A stretch of 64,000 nucleotides of DNA from positions 26,311 to 90,310 of the forward strand of contig NZ_JBDLLG010000024.1 of NCBI RefSeq assembly GCF_039822625.1, in the 5' to 3' direction. Shown piece by piece: positions 17,761-26,553 of this stretch. Source of the DNA: Marinimicrobium locisalis. GTDB lineage: Bacteria; Pseudomonadota; Gammaproteobacteria; Pseudomonadales; Cellvibrionaceae. The notes under the pieces were generated by a model. It had not been told where the DNA came from, ran no database searches, and saw only the letters and a list, made by a program, of their open reading frames with translations. Position 1 is the first letter of the stretch. Every line of letters starts with the position of its first letter. Both the position numbers and the translations under genes were made by a program.

Positions 17761-18873
17761 ATGAGTCAGAAGTCCGAAATGGAACGGTCAGGGCCGACCT
17801 GCAAACCTGTGGGGTCGAGCCGTGCTTCACGCCCGGCCGGGCTGAAACAGTACGCCGGGCGCCTTGTAACCTGGAGCGTCGACCAAATTAAGCGCCATCC
17901 CAAGGTCCTGGCTTTGGCGGGCTTTGTCTCCGGCATTGCCAGCTTTTTTCTGGTGGAGCGCAAGCCGGCCCTGGCTCAAGTGGTGGCCTTGCTGATGCTA
18001 GCCAGTTGGCTCTGGCTGATTTTCGAGAACACGCTTCGCCGGCACGCCCTGCGCCTGCTAAAACTGCGCGTTCCTCGCCCCGCCCTGCACTTCATTACCC
18101 AGATGGTGCATCAGGAAAGCCTGTTTTTTGTACTCCCGTTTTTCTTTTTTACGCTCACCTGGAACAGCGGCCAGGTGGTTTTTATGGCCTTGCTCTGCCT
18201 CGCCGCCCTGGTCTCAGTGATCGACCCCATCTACTACAACCACCTCGCCCGCAGACGTTGGGTGTACCTGGGCTTCCATTCACTGGCGCTGTTCGCCGTG
18301 TTGTTAACCGCGCTGCCCATTATTCTGCACCTGAGTACCGCCCAAAGTTATCCACTGGCATTGGGCGTCGCTGTGGTTTTTGCCATTCCCAGCGTTATCA
18401 AAGCGCTGCCGCCGCGGCGATGGTGGCGGGGGCTGGCGTTGGTGGGCGTAGTCCTGGTGCTGGGCTTTAGTGGCTGGCAGGCCCGACTCTGGGTGCCCCC
18501 CGCCACGCTCTGGCTGACGCATGTCTCCATCAGCTTCCACGTAGACTATGACGAGAAACAACCGGGCCAATCCATAGAGCGGCTGACGGAAGAAACGTTA
18601 CACCGCCACGGCCTGTTCGCATACACCGCCATTCGCGCACCCCGGGGACTGAAGGAGCGGATTTACCACGTCTGGCGCCGTAACGGGGAGGTCGTGGACA
18701 CCATTGCGCTGAACATTCAAGGCGGACGCCAGGAGGGGTACCGGGCCTGGACGCACAAAGAGCATTTTCCTCATAACGCCGTGGGCGACTGGCAGGTTCA
18801 AGTGGTCACCGAAGCCAAGCAAATGATCGGGGTGCTGCGCTTTGAGGTGGTGGATGAAAACTCTAATCCATAG
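17761..18873 (+). CDS. DUF5924/DUF2914 membrane protein
   Basis: A 370-residue inner-membrane protein. After a short cytoplasmic N-terminus there are about six to eight hydrophobic spans between residues 45 and 250 (for example LFFVLPFFFFTLTW and LALFAVLLTALPIIL), then a soluble C-terminal domain. That domain, from IYHVWRRNGEVVDTIAL to WQVQVVTEAKQMIGVLRFEVV, is the DUF2914 type, a beta-rich module found at the ends of many proteobacterial envelope proteins. The first part fits DUF5924. The function is unknown. The start ATG at 17761 has no strong Shine-Dalgarno sequence; the first Met of the frame is used. Confidence 0.8.
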   Translation: MSQKSEMERSGPTCKPVGSSRASRPAGLKQYAGRLVTWSVDQIKRHPKVLALAGFVSGIASFFLVERKPALAQVVALLMLASWLWLIFENTLRRHALRLLKLRVPRPALHFITQMVHQESLFFVLPFFFFTLTWNSGQVVFMALLCLAALVSVIDPIYYNHLARRRWVYLGFHSLALFAVLLTALPIILHLSTAQSYPLALGVAVVFAIPSVIKALPPRRWWRGLALVGVVLVLGFSGWQARLWVPPATLWLTHVSISFHVDYDEKQPGQSIERLTEETLHRHGLFAYTAIRAPRGLKERIYHVWRRNGEVVDTIALNIQGGRQEGYRAWTHKEHFPHNAVGDWQVQVVTEAKQMIGVLRFEVVDENSNP

Positions 18874-19023
18874 AATTCATCCGTCACTTTTTTCGCGCCG
18901 CCTCAACCGCTTTCCTTGTGCCGAATACAACACCAAAGTCTGCGAAATCCGACATGGCCGTGCTCGGTGGAAAGTGTTTCAATGGAGCCACTACCCCAAT
19001 AACGACAACAACCGCTCTCTCAC

Positions 19024-21180
19024 ATGCCATATCATAAATTTGCCATCGTCCTGACCGCTCTCACGGGGATTGTTCTGGTCTCCGCTCAATGCCACAAGAT
19101 GCCGACCGAACCGGTCCAGTACCGCGCTCAGGTACTGGACCCGGACCTGACCGGCGGCGCCGTCGCGCCCCATTCCGGCGATTACGTCGCCTGGGGCAGC
19201 GATGGCATTGTGATGCGTTCGCCCGATGGCGAGCACTGGCGCCCGCTCGATACCCCTGCCCGAGCAGAGATTTTAAAGGTGGGTTTTGACGGAGCCGGCA
19301 CCTGGGTCGCGGTGGGTGAAGCGGGCACCTTACTGGTCTCCCACGATGACGGTGAGCGCTGGCAACCAAAAACACCCGATCACTTCAAGCTGAGCATTAA
19401 CGATGTCCTCTACATTGAGGCGCAGGCCGGCCTCCCGGTTCCCGAGAACGGTCTTTGGCTGGCGGTGGCGGCCGATGGCCACTTTCTCAGCTCCAGCGAT
19501 GGCGGCGAAAGCTGGCAGATAAGCGGTATCGATACCGAGGACGACCTGCTCACTCTGGCGTGGTTAAAAGAGGAGGGACGCATTCTGGTAGGCGGCGAAA
19601 ACGGCCTGCTCGGCACTTCTGAGAATGCGGCAGCCTGGAACATTAAGCGCGCGAAGACGGAAACGCCCATCACGGGCTTTCATGCGTTTGAAGGATTGGT
19701 GCCGGGCGAAGGTTTGGTGCTGGGCACCAGTGCCTGGGGACGCTTGTTGCTCTCTCGGAATGGGGGCGAAAGCTGGACGCTGGTCCAGGCGGAGAAATCT
19801 GTCTACTTCAATGATGCGGCCTATGACCCCGTTCACCAGTCCATCGTCCTGACCACCCACAACGGCCATATTTTTCACAGCGAGGATGCGGGCGTTAGCT
19901 GGCAACTGATCGAGGCACCTTACCAAGGCACCCGCCGCTTTCTTGGGGATGTTATCTTTGACCCACAGACTCGTCACCTCCTGGCCTTCGGTCATCACGG
20001 CGCCATTGTGCAATCCGCCGATGGCGGCAAAAGTTGGCAGGACCGCCCCCCCAAGCTGCGCCACTCCTTCGTGAAAGTGCTTTACCATCCTCAGAGAGAA
20101 ACCTACGTGGCCTTGGGGCCTCGCGGCTTTCGGGCCGTAAGCAATGATGCGGCCGGCTCATGGCAAGTGGTGCGGGAGAGCTTCGACTTTTATTGGCGCG
20201 AGGGGGTGGTAACCTCCTCCGGGACCGTGATTATTGCTGGCGGGCTGGGACGAATGCTGCGCTCTGCCGATGCCGGGAAACGCTGGGATTATGTGGATAT
20301 CACTTACCCCGACCCCCGCACGCCCCCCACTTACCGGGCGCTCGCCTCGCTGGGCGAAGGCGTCCTGCTCGCCGCCGGCCCCACAGGTTTGATCTTGCGC
20401 TCCGAGGACGACGGCCAGAGCTGGACGGTAGTGCACCACACACTCTTCAGTGAGGGCGAGGCGTTCACCGACGTGAAGGCCGCCGCTTCGGGGGGCGAGA
20501 CGGCAATCGCCGTGGAAGCCTTTGGGGGGCCCTATTTCTCCCCCGATGCCGGTCGCACCTGGACGCGCACGGCCATCGAGGAGACACGTAACTTCTGGCA
20601 CGGCACCCTTTTAGGCTCGACCGCCGTGGCCGTTGGGCAGAGCGGGCTGATGGCCTTGAGCCAGGATGGAGGTCAAAGCTGGGAGCCGATCACCCCGGAG
20701 GCGGTAGCCGGCAAGGATCTTTATGGCAGCTTCGCCAGCCACACCCACGAGGCGCTGTTCGCATTTGGCGAAGACGGGGTGCTCGTACGCACAGAAGACG
20801 TCGGCCGGACCTGGCAACAGATCGCCGAGCCTAGCGGCGCCACCTTACGACGTATGATGGAGCTTCCTAAGAGTGGCGCGTTAATCGCATTCGGTGAAGA
20901 GGGCGCGATCATCCGCTCTCTCGACGGCGGCCTCCATTGGCAAGCGGCTGACAGTGGTGTTAGCGCTGAGCTACGGGCGGGCCTGATTGAGCGGGGAACA
21001 GGTTATCCGTTGATCGTCGGGCGCTCCGGTACGCTTCTGCGTTCAACTGACAATGGTCTTAGCTGGGAGCGGCTACCGACTCATACGCGGGCGCATTTTC
21101 GCAATGGACTGAGTCATCCGAGCACGGGTGACCTGTTTGTTTTCGGCGAGCGCATTGTACATTTGCACCGAACCAAATAA
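19024..21180 (+). CDS. Exported Asp-box (BNR/YCF48-like) beta-propeller protein
   Basis: A 718-residue protein with an N-terminal export signal (KFAIVLTALTGIVLVSAQC); the Cys after SAQ is a poor lipobox, so plain secretion is as likely as lipidation. At least thirteen Asp-box motifs of the form S-x-D-x-G-x-x-W run through it, for example SHDDGERW, SSDGGESW, SEDAGVSW, SADGGKSW, SQDGGQSW and STDNGLSW. This number fits two propellers, as in sortilin- or YCF48-like proteins. No sialidase Arg triad or FRIP motif stands out, so enzymatic activity is not claimed. It converges on the pectate lyase gene across a shared hairpin terminator. Confidence 0.82.
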   Translation: MPYHKFAIVLTALTGIVLVSAQCHKMPTEPVQYRAQVLDPDLTGGAVAPHSGDYVAWGSDGIVMRSPDGEHWRPLDTPARAEILKVGFDGAGTWVAVGEAGTLLVSHDDGERWQPKTPDHFKLSINDVLYIEAQAGLPVPENGLWLAVAADGHFLSSSDGGESWQISGIDTEDDLLTLAWLKEEGRILVGGENGLLGTSENAAAWNIKRAKTETPITGFHAFEGLVPGEGLVLGTSAWGRLLLSRNGGESWTLVQAEKSVYFNDAAYDPVHQSIVLTTHNGHIFHSEDAGVSWQLIEAPYQGTRRFLGDVIFDPQTRHLLAFGHHGAIVQSADGGKSWQDRPPKLRHSFVKVLYHPQRETYVALGPRGFRAVSNDAAGSWQVVRESFDFYWREGVVTSSGTVIIAGGLGRMLRSADAGKRWDYVDITYPDPRTPPTYRALASLGEGVLLAAGPTGLILRSEDDGQSWTVVHHTLFSEGEAFTDVKAAASGGETAIAVEAFGGPYFSPDAGRTWTRTAIEETRNFWHGTLLGSTAVAVGQSGLMALSQDGGQSWEPITPEAVAGKDLYGSFASHTHEALFAFGEDGVLVRTEDVGRTWQQIAEPSGATLRRMMELPKSGALIAFGEEGAIIRSLDGGLHWQAADSGVSAELRAGLIERGTGYPLIVGRSGTLLRSTDNGLSWERLPTHTRAHFRNGLSHPSTGDLFVFGERIVHLHRTK

Positions 21181-21181
21181 T

Positions 21182-21214
21182 AAAGGGCAGCGACCGCAAA
21201 GCCGCTGCCCCTTA
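21182..21214. terminator. Bidirectional terminator between convergent genes
   Basis: The stem GGGCAGCG (21185-21192) pairs with CGCTGCCC (21203-21210). Read on the minus strand it is followed by TTTATTATTT, giving a good intrinsic terminator for the pectate lyase gene; in the plus direction the tail is CTTACTAC, which is weaker for the Asp-box gene. Confidence 0.7.
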
Positions 21215-21274
21215 CTACATCTACTTCGGTTGATTACGGTTGAGCGAACCGCTTGAGCACCCGACGGTGGGTTT

Positions 21275-22435
21275 TTAGAAGCTGGTGAGCCCGGAGGACC
21301 CGCAGCTCGCCCAGTCTCCAATGCAGGTATCCCCCGCATTGCGCACTTCGCTGTTACTGATGTACGCGGTGGAATTGGGACTATCAGAACGGAAGATGCC
21401 TTCACTCATGTTGGAAATCCGGCAACGGTCGACGGTGATGTCCGTGCGGAAAGTGCTCCCACCATTCTGGCGCAGGAACTTGCCCATGCTGTCGACGATG
21501 CAGTTCTCCACATGAAGGTCAGACTCGGCGTTGACTTGAATAAACTTATCTTCACCGTTGTAGCCCTCCGCATTACGTAGAGTCACGCTACCGGGCGACT
21601 TGATGGTCATCGCATCTTCACCGACATTGGTCCAATGGATGTTATCCAGCGTGCCGCCGTTATAGACGTGAATGCCATCGACACCGTTATTGCCAATAAT
21701 GACGTTGCGCAAGGTTGCACCGTTTTCGACGCGGAATGCAGGGTCCTGCCCCTCATCCTGACTGCCATCACCCAGCGCCGAAGTCGGATTAAAGGTTCGA
21801 CAGCCACCATCATAACTACCACTGGTCACGTAGATGGTGGAGGACACCGAAGTGCTGCCCGTGGATTCACAGGAAGAGCCGGTGATACCACCCCCTCCGC
21901 CACCGCCGTTATTATTACCGCCGCCAGCTTGGTCGGCGGGCGTAAAGGTCCAGCGCTGGCTATCGCCACCCCAATAGGTCCAAAGGCGAATGTCACCACC
22001 ATTGTCGGTGCTGAAGTCGAATACCTCCAGCGCCGTGCCGGCGAAGCGGGAAGTAATGGCGTACTGGCCATTGCCTACAGAGTCGATGGCCCAGTGCTGG
22101 TTGTCCGCGTTGAGCCAGGTCCACTGCCGAGCTTCGGCACCGTCATCGGCGTTCCACTCGAACACGTCAACGGATTTGCCGGTATGCGCGGCGCGGATTG
22201 AATAGTAGCCATTACCAAGGTTGGTCACATCCCATTGCTGGTTTTGCCCGCCCAAATAGTCCCACTGGATAATGTTGGCGCCATCGTCTTGACTAGCGCC
22301 TTCGACTTCCATGGGTTTGCCACTGAGAACGTTAGTAATGACGTAGCGTCCTTCGGCGATTTGGGCCCAGGAGGTGGAGGCCATAAGGCCCAGCACAAGC
22401 GCTACAGTTGATTTAACGATCGAGTTTTTAAACAT
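21275..22435 (-). CDS. Secreted pectate lyase (PL3 type) with ricin-type carbohydrate-binding domain
   Basis: A signal peptide ending near residue 24 (MASTSWAQ) is followed by a ricin-type beta-trefoil (about 26-168) with three QxW repeats (NQQWDV, NQHWAI, SQRWTF). A Gly/Asn-rich linker (about 172-188) leads to a PL3 beta-helix domain. Hallmarks of PL3 are the SYDGGCRTF segment, FRVENGATLRNVIIGNNGVDGIHVYNG cut after GN, VGEDAMTIKSPGSV and DKFIQV. PL3 enzymes cleave polygalacturonate by calcium-dependent beta-elimination outside the cell; the trefoil should tether it to polysaccharide. This supports a plant- or algal-polymer lifestyle. It is transcribed away from the symporter operon. Confidence 0.9.
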   Translation of the reverse strand: MFKNSIVKSTVALVLGLMASTSWAQIAEGRYVITNVLSGKPMEVEGASQDDGANIIQWDYLGGQNQQWDVTNLGNGYYSIRAAHTGKSVDVFEWNADDGAEARQWTWLNADNQHWAIDSVGNGQYAITSRFAGTALEVFDFSTDNGGDIRLWTYWGGDSQRWTFTPADQAGGGNNNGGGGGGGITGSSCESTGSTSVSSTIYVTSGSYDGGCRTFNPTSALGDGSQDEGQDPAFRVENGATLRNVIIGNNGVDGIHVYNGGTLDNIHWTNVGEDAMTIKSPGSVTLRNAEGYNGEDKFIQVNAESDLHVENCIVDSMGKFLRQNGGSTFRTDITVDRCRISNMSEGIFRSDSPNSTAYISNSEVRNAGDTCIGDWASCGSSGLTSF

Positions 22436-22897
22436 TCACTTCTCTCCTTCTATTTATCAATTATTCCACGGAGATTGCTTTGAACCTGCCTGACCGCACG
22501 GGTCTTCAAACAGCTCCGCGATGGTTTCCATCAAGGTGCTCAGGGCCAATGCTAAACACACTCAGAGCCATTTGTAAGTAATATAGTCACATAAATAAAA
22601 ATATTTTTGCTCTTATTACTTAATGGAATTTGCCCACACTGCCTTCACTTCCCTTACCCATAGGGACGCTCCAATCACAGTTGTAAAATCCGTCATTGAG
22701 TGCCAGCAGACACAACCTCCCCTTGGCTCACAAAATTATGGGGCTACATTAATCAAACAACCGTCTAGATACGCTGGCTCACTTTACGCATAGAAACCAG
22801 GCTCCTGAGCAATAAAAATGGTCTCAGCGAATTGACAGGCCCCTAATTTTCCTCTTCACTTGTTATCACTGATAATCATAAAGGTGGGAGTTACACT
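22436..22897. other. AT-rich divergent promoter region
   Basis: About 460 bases between the pectate lyase and the symporter operon hold no gene I can support. The stretch 22570-22620 is markedly AT-rich. A TTGACA lies at 22832-22837, but no good -10 hexamer sits at the right distance. A strong ribosome-binding sequence AAGGTGGGAG precedes the DUF4212 start at 22898. Confidence 0.5.
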
Positions 22898-23170
22898 ATG
22901 GCTTTTGAATCGAAGGAGGCCGCCAAGCAATACTGGCGTGCCAATATTAAACTGCTCGTTGTCCTCTTAAGCATCTGGTTCATTGTCTCTTATGGCGCCG
23001 GCATTCTGTTTGTGGATTGGTTGAACCAGTTCCGCCTCGGCGGCTTCAAGCTCGGTTTCTGGTTCGCCCAGCAGGGCTCGATCTACACCTTTCTGATTTT
23101 GATTTTCGTATACGTCTATAAGATGAACCAGCTCGACCGCCGTTTCGGGGTCCGGGAAGACGAGGAGTAG
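22898..23170 (+). CDS. DUF4212 small subunit of a sodium/solute symporter
   Basis: A 90-residue protein with two membrane spans (about residues 20-42 and 56-76), including LVVLLSIWFIVSYGAGILF and the KLGFWFAQQGSIYTFLILIFVY segment cut after IY. This is the DUF4212 family, which is nearly always encoded immediately before a large symporter of the acetate/solute type, as here with three bases between stop and start. It is probably a stabilising or regulatory subunit in the inner membrane. A strong AAGGTGGGAG sequence lies before its ATG. Confidence 0.93.
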   Translation: MAFESKEAAKQYWRANIKLLVVLLSIWFIVSYGAGILFVDWLNQFRLGGFKLGFWFAQQGSIYTFLILIFVYVYKMNQLDRRFGVREDEE

Positions 23171-23173
23171 GCC

Positions 23174-24904
23174 ATGGATCAGCAAACGTTAATCTACCTG
23201 GCGGTAGGGAGTACCTTCGCCCTCTATATCGGTATTGCCATTTGGTCCCGAGCCGGCAGCACCGGGGATTTCTATGTCGCCGGCGGCGGTGTTCACCCCA
23301 TTGCCAACGGCATGGCCACCGCCGCCGACTGGATGTCCGCCGCCTCCTTTATTTCCATGGCGGGCCTGCTCGCCTTTCTCGGTTATGATGGCAGCGTCTA
23401 TCTAATGGGCTGGACCGGCGGCTACGTGCTGCTCGCCCTGTGCCTGGCCCCTTACCTTCGAAAGTTCGGCAAATATACCGTGCCCGACTTTATCGGCGAC
23501 CGCTACTACTCCCAAATGGCCCGCACGGTGGCCGTAATTTGCGCCATTTTTGTGTGCTTTACCTACGTCGCCGGGCAAATGCGTGGGGTCGGGGTGGTGT
23601 TCTCCCGCTTTTTGGAAGTGGAAGTAACCACCGGCGTCCTGATCGGCATGGGCGTGGTGTTTTTCTACGCTGTTCTCGGCGGCATGAAAGGCATCACTTA
23701 CACCCAGGTGGCTCAATATTGCGTCATGATTTTTGCCTATACCGTCCCGGCGATTTTTATCAGCCTGTTGATCACCGGCAACCCGATTCCACAACTGGGG
23801 TTTGGCGACACTCTGGCTGATGGTTCCGGGGTCTACTTGTTGGATCGGCTCGACGGTCTGACGCGGGAGCTTGGCTTTACTCCCTTCACGGAGGGCAAAA
23901 AGTCCACCATCGATGTGTTCTGCATTACCGCGGCGTTGATGGTGGGCACAGCTGGCCTGCCCCACGTCATCGTGCGCTTTTTCACGGTCCCCAAGGTCCG
24001 GGACGCCCGGAAAAGCGCCGGCTGGGCACTGCTGTTTATCGCCATTCTCTACACCACTGCACCCGCCGTGGGCGCCTTTGCACGCCTCAATATGTTCGAG
24101 ACGATTAACGGCCCGGAGCTTCAGGGTGTACCACGGGAGGAAATGCCCGAGTGGGTGGAAACCTGGGAGACCACTGGCCTGATCGAGTGGCAGGATGAGA
24201 ACGGTGATGGCCGGCTGTTTTACAGCAATGACAGTCGCAACGAAATGACCATCGACCCGGACATCATGGTGCTTGCCAACCCGGAAATTGCGGGGCTACC
24301 CAATTGGGTGGTGGCACTGGTGGCCGCCGGTGGCTTGGCGGCCGCGCTGTCCACCGCCGCCGGGCTGTTGTTGGTGATTTCCACATCGATCTCCCACGAC
24401 CTCCTAAAACGCAATTTAATGCCTCGAATCACAGAAAAACAGGAGTTGCTCGCCGCTCGCCTGGCCGCGGCCGCGGCCATTGGTTTGGCGGGCTACTTGG
24501 GGATCAACCCTCCCGGCTTTGTGGCGGAGGTGGTGGCGTTTGCCTTCGGACTGGCGGCGGCCAGTTTCTTCCCGGCCATTATTATGGGGATTTTCTTCAA
24601 ACCCATGAACCAGTGGGGGGCCGTGGCTGGCATGTTGAGCGGGCTGGTATTCACCGCCGGTTATATTCTGGTGTTCAAGGGTGTCTTCTTCGAGCCACTA
24701 TTGCCAAATACCCGAGAGTACTGGCTGCTGGGGATCTCCCCGGAAGGCATAGGCTTTGTGGGCATGCTACTGAACCTGTGCGTAGCCTTGACCGTACGCC
24801 AGTTCACCCCGGATGCACCGCCCCATGTGCAGGATATGGTGGAGAACATCCGTTTCCCCCAAGGCTCCAGCGGGCCGGGCGGGTTTAAAGACCAAGTTCA
24901 TTAA
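23174..24904 (+). CDS. Sodium:solute symporter, large subunit (ActP-like, DUF4212-associated)
   Basis: A 576-residue inner-membrane carrier of the SSS family with about 13 predicted spans. Characteristic stretches include FYVAGGGVHPIANGMATAADWMSAASFISMAG cut at AAD, the GYVLLALCLAPYLRKFGKYTVPDF region and GLAAALSTAAGLLLVISTSISHDL. It carries out sodium-coupled uptake of a small organic acid, probably acetate or a related monocarboxylate. An insert of about 60 acidic residues around 305-365 (EEMPEWVETWETTG) is typical of the subfamily. It is translationally linked to the small subunit and ends in a strong terminator. No histidine kinase of the CrbS type is adjacent. Confidence 0.92.
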   Translation: MDQQTLIYLAVGSTFALYIGIAIWSRAGSTGDFYVAGGGVHPIANGMATAADWMSAASFISMAGLLAFLGYDGSVYLMGWTGGYVLLALCLAPYLRKFGKYTVPDFIGDRYYSQMARTVAVICAIFVCFTYVAGQMRGVGVVFSRFLEVEVTTGVLIGMGVVFFYAVLGGMKGITYTQVAQYCVMIFAYTVPAIFISLLITGNPIPQLGFGDTLADGSGVYLLDRLDGLTRELGFTPFTEGKKSTIDVFCITAALMVGTAGLPHVIVRFFTVPKVRDARKSAGWALLFIAILYTTAPAVGAFARLNMFETINGPELQGVPREEMPEWVETWETTGLIEWQDENGDGRLFYSNDSRNEMTIDPDIMVLANPEIAGLPNWVVALVAAGGLAAALSTAAGLLLVISTSISHDLLKRNLMPRITEKQELLAARLAAAAAIGLAGYLGINPPGFVAEVVAFAFGLAAASFFPAIIMGIFFKPMNQWGAVAGMLSGLVFTAGYILVFKGVFFEPLLPNTREYWLLGISPEGIGFVGMLLNLCVALTVRQFTPDAPPHVQDMVENIRFPQGSSGPGGFKDQVH

Positions 24905-24920
24905 CCTCCCGCGAGGTTAA
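24901..24920 (+). other. Perfect short hairpin over the symporter stop codon
   Basis: TTAACCTC pairs with GAGGTTAA around a four-base loop, and the TAA stop codon (24902-24904) lies inside the left arm. It sits ten bases before the main terminator and may protect or pause the transcript end. Confidence 0.5.
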
Positions 24921-24930
24921 ACCGAACCAA

Positions 24931-24960
24931 AAAGGGGCCGAATGAGCGGCCCCTTTTTTA
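24931..24960 (+). terminator. Rho-independent terminator of the symporter operon
   Basis: GGGGCCG (24934-24940) pairs with CGGCCCC (24947-24953) around a six-base loop, directly followed by six to seven T residues and preceded by an A-run. This is a textbook intrinsic terminator and may also work for the convergent SUKH gene. Confidence 0.93.
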
Positions 24961-24997
24961 TTCTATGTGATTTGACGTTGCGTGGTTCGGCGTGGTG

Positions 24998-25399
24998 TTA
25001 ACTCTCCAGCCATACCTCCCGGGTCCATTGCCAGACGTCGTCCCAACTCTCATCGGTCAGGTCGCCATCGCGCCAGAACAGCACCTCCCCCTCGGGCTCC
25101 ACGCAATAATAATTGCCGTTAATTTCACACAGCGGCAGCAGATACCGGGGCAGCCCCATGGCCCAGGCCACCGCAGCGACTTCGGGCAGGTAGTTGTGCG
25201 CGTGAGGGTCAGCGGCGGTCACCGGCTCCAGGGACCCGGTGACTACATCGCTGGCCAAGAGCAAAAAGCGCCGCATTTCTCGCGGTATGGGCAGCAGCAC
25301 TTCCTCTTCCACGTCCACCAGGTCTTCGTGGGTGGGCAGCTCCAGGGGCACCGGCACCGGTTGGTGCGCGGCCCTAAGTTGTTTCAGGGTCTCTTCCAT
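24998..25399 (-). CDS. SMI1/KNR4 (SUKH) family protein
   Basis: A 133-residue acidic cytoplasmic protein. The ATG at 25399 is chosen because the upstream extension (27 residues) does not look like family sequence. The stretch VLLPIPREMRRFLLLASDVV and the later PLCEINGNYYCVEPEGEVLFW, ending in DDVWQWTREVWLES, are typical of the SUKH fold. SUKH proteins are frequent immunity proteins to contact-delivered nucleases, but isolated copies exist and may have housekeeping roles. No toxin gene is adjacent here; the neighbour on the same strand is the bicarbonate-type permease, 82 bases upstream. Confidence 0.75.
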   Translation of the reverse strand: MEETLKQLRAAHQPVPVPLELPTHEDLVDVEEEVLLPIPREMRRFLLLASDVVTGSLEPVTAADPHAHNYLPEVAAVAWAMGLPRYLLPLCEINGNYYCVEPEGEVLFWRDGDLTDESWDDVWQWTREVWLES

Positions 25400-25480
25400 T
25401 GTGGGCTCTTGCGTTGCGAAAGGACCGCCAATGCTAGCGCCCAACCTGGCGCATGACAAGATCCGCCGGCCGTATGGCAA

Positions 25481-26437
25481 TTAAACCAGCGCCTCCACCC
25501 AGCGCTGGTACAACGGCAGCCCGATCAGGACGTTCACCGGGAAAGTCACCCCCAGGGAGGCCAGCATTGCCAGGCCGATGTTGGCCTCGGGAACCGACGC
25601 CCGAATGGCCGCCGGAGCGGCGATATAGGAGGCACTGGCCGTGAGCGCCGCCAGAATCAGGACGCTACCGGCCGGCAACCCGAGGCCGAGCCCCACTGCT
25701 AGGCCAACACTGGCCAGCACAAATGGGGCCAGTGCGGCGAATATCAACAGGCGCCAATGTTGAATTGGCAGGGGGAAACAGGCCCGGGCCGTACAAATAC
25801 CCATTTCGAGCAGAAACAGCGCCAGGAAGGTCTTAAAGCCACCGAGCAACGTCGGGGTGATCGGCGCGAGCCCCTCAGGCCCATACAGCCAGCCAATCGC
25901 CACACCACCGACCAGCAGCAACACACTGCGGCTGGTGAGGGCTTCATGCCATACATGCAGCGCGGAATGTTGAGCCAGAGGAGCGTCACTGTGAGCCCGC
26001 TTCTTCTGCCGCTGATACCACCAAAGCATCACCACCAGCGCGGGCAGCTCCAAAAGTACCAGGTAAAGCGTCGTCTCCGGCGCCAGCGGCATTCCGGCGC
26101 GCTCCGCCAACGCCAGGGCCACCGCAAAGGTGCCCGCGCTAACCGACCCATAGTGGGCGGCAATGCTCACCGCATCGGCCGAACCCAAGCGCACCCAGCG
26201 CTTCAATACCGGGTATAGCGCCAGCGGAATCAGCACGCCGAGAGATCCTATCAGGAGCAAATCCGGCAGCACCGCGAGGTCGGCCCGGCCGTGGAGCGCC
26301 AGCCCACCCTTCAGGCCCAGCGTGAGCATCAGCAGAATGGACAGGGTTTCATAGACGGCGTTGGGGACTTTCAGGTCAGACTTGAGCAGACCTGCCAGCA
26401 AACCAAGGGCAAAAAAAGCAATGACAATATCAGGCAC
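25481..26437 (-). CDS. sbtA: SbtA-like sodium-dependent bicarbonate permease
   Basis: A 318-residue inner-membrane protein with about ten hydrophobic spans. It has the two half-repeat signatures of the SbtA/DUF897 family: SIAAHYGSVSAGTFAVAL in the first half and ASASYIAAPAAIRASVPEAN in the second. Family members import bicarbonate with sodium; in non-photosynthetic bacteria the gain is thought to be carboxylation substrate (for example for acetyl-CoA carboxylase). No PII-like SbtB gene is adjacent. It is divergent from a LysR-type gene with two perfect palindromes between them, so it is very probably controlled by that regulator. Confidence 0.9.
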   Translation of the reverse strand: MPDIVIAFFALGLLAGLLKSDLKVPNAVYETLSILLMLTLGLKGGLALHGRADLAVLPDLLLIGSLGVLIPLALYPVLKRWVRLGSADAVSIAAHYGSVSAGTFAVALALAERAGMPLAPETTLYLVLLELPALVVMLWWYQRQKKRAHSDAPLAQHSALHVWHEALTSRSVLLLVGGVAIGWLYGPEGLAPITPTLLGGFKTFLALFLLEMGICTARACFPLPIQHWRLLIFAALAPFVLASVGLAVGLGLGLPAGSVLILAALTASASYIAAPAAIRASVPEANIGLAMLASLGVTFPVNVLIGLPLYQRWVEALV

Positions 26438-26503
26438 AGACGGTCTCCGTTCGGCTTCTGTTCGTAAAGGGAGCGAAACGTTGGCGATTTTGCCTGCTGA
26501 GCA

Positions 26504-26553
26504 TTATTATTAATAATAAAATCTATGCAATCAACCTATAGATAATTATCTAT
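26504..26553. promoter_or_regulatory. Two perfect 16-bp palindromes, candidate LysR operators
   Basis: TTATTATTAATAATAA (26504-26519) and ATAGATAATTATCTAT (26538-26553) are both perfect palindromes, 34 bases apart centre to centre, in the AT-rich space between sbtA and the LysR gene. The second covers the LysR start codon, as expected for autoregulation. LysR dimers bind T-N11-A-type dyads in pairs at such promoters. Confidence 0.65.

Noticed and set aside
19024..21180. The Asp-box protein as a sialidase
   Set aside because: Asp boxes alone occur in many propellers; the arginine triad, FRIP motif and catalytic Tyr/Glu arrangement could not be seen.
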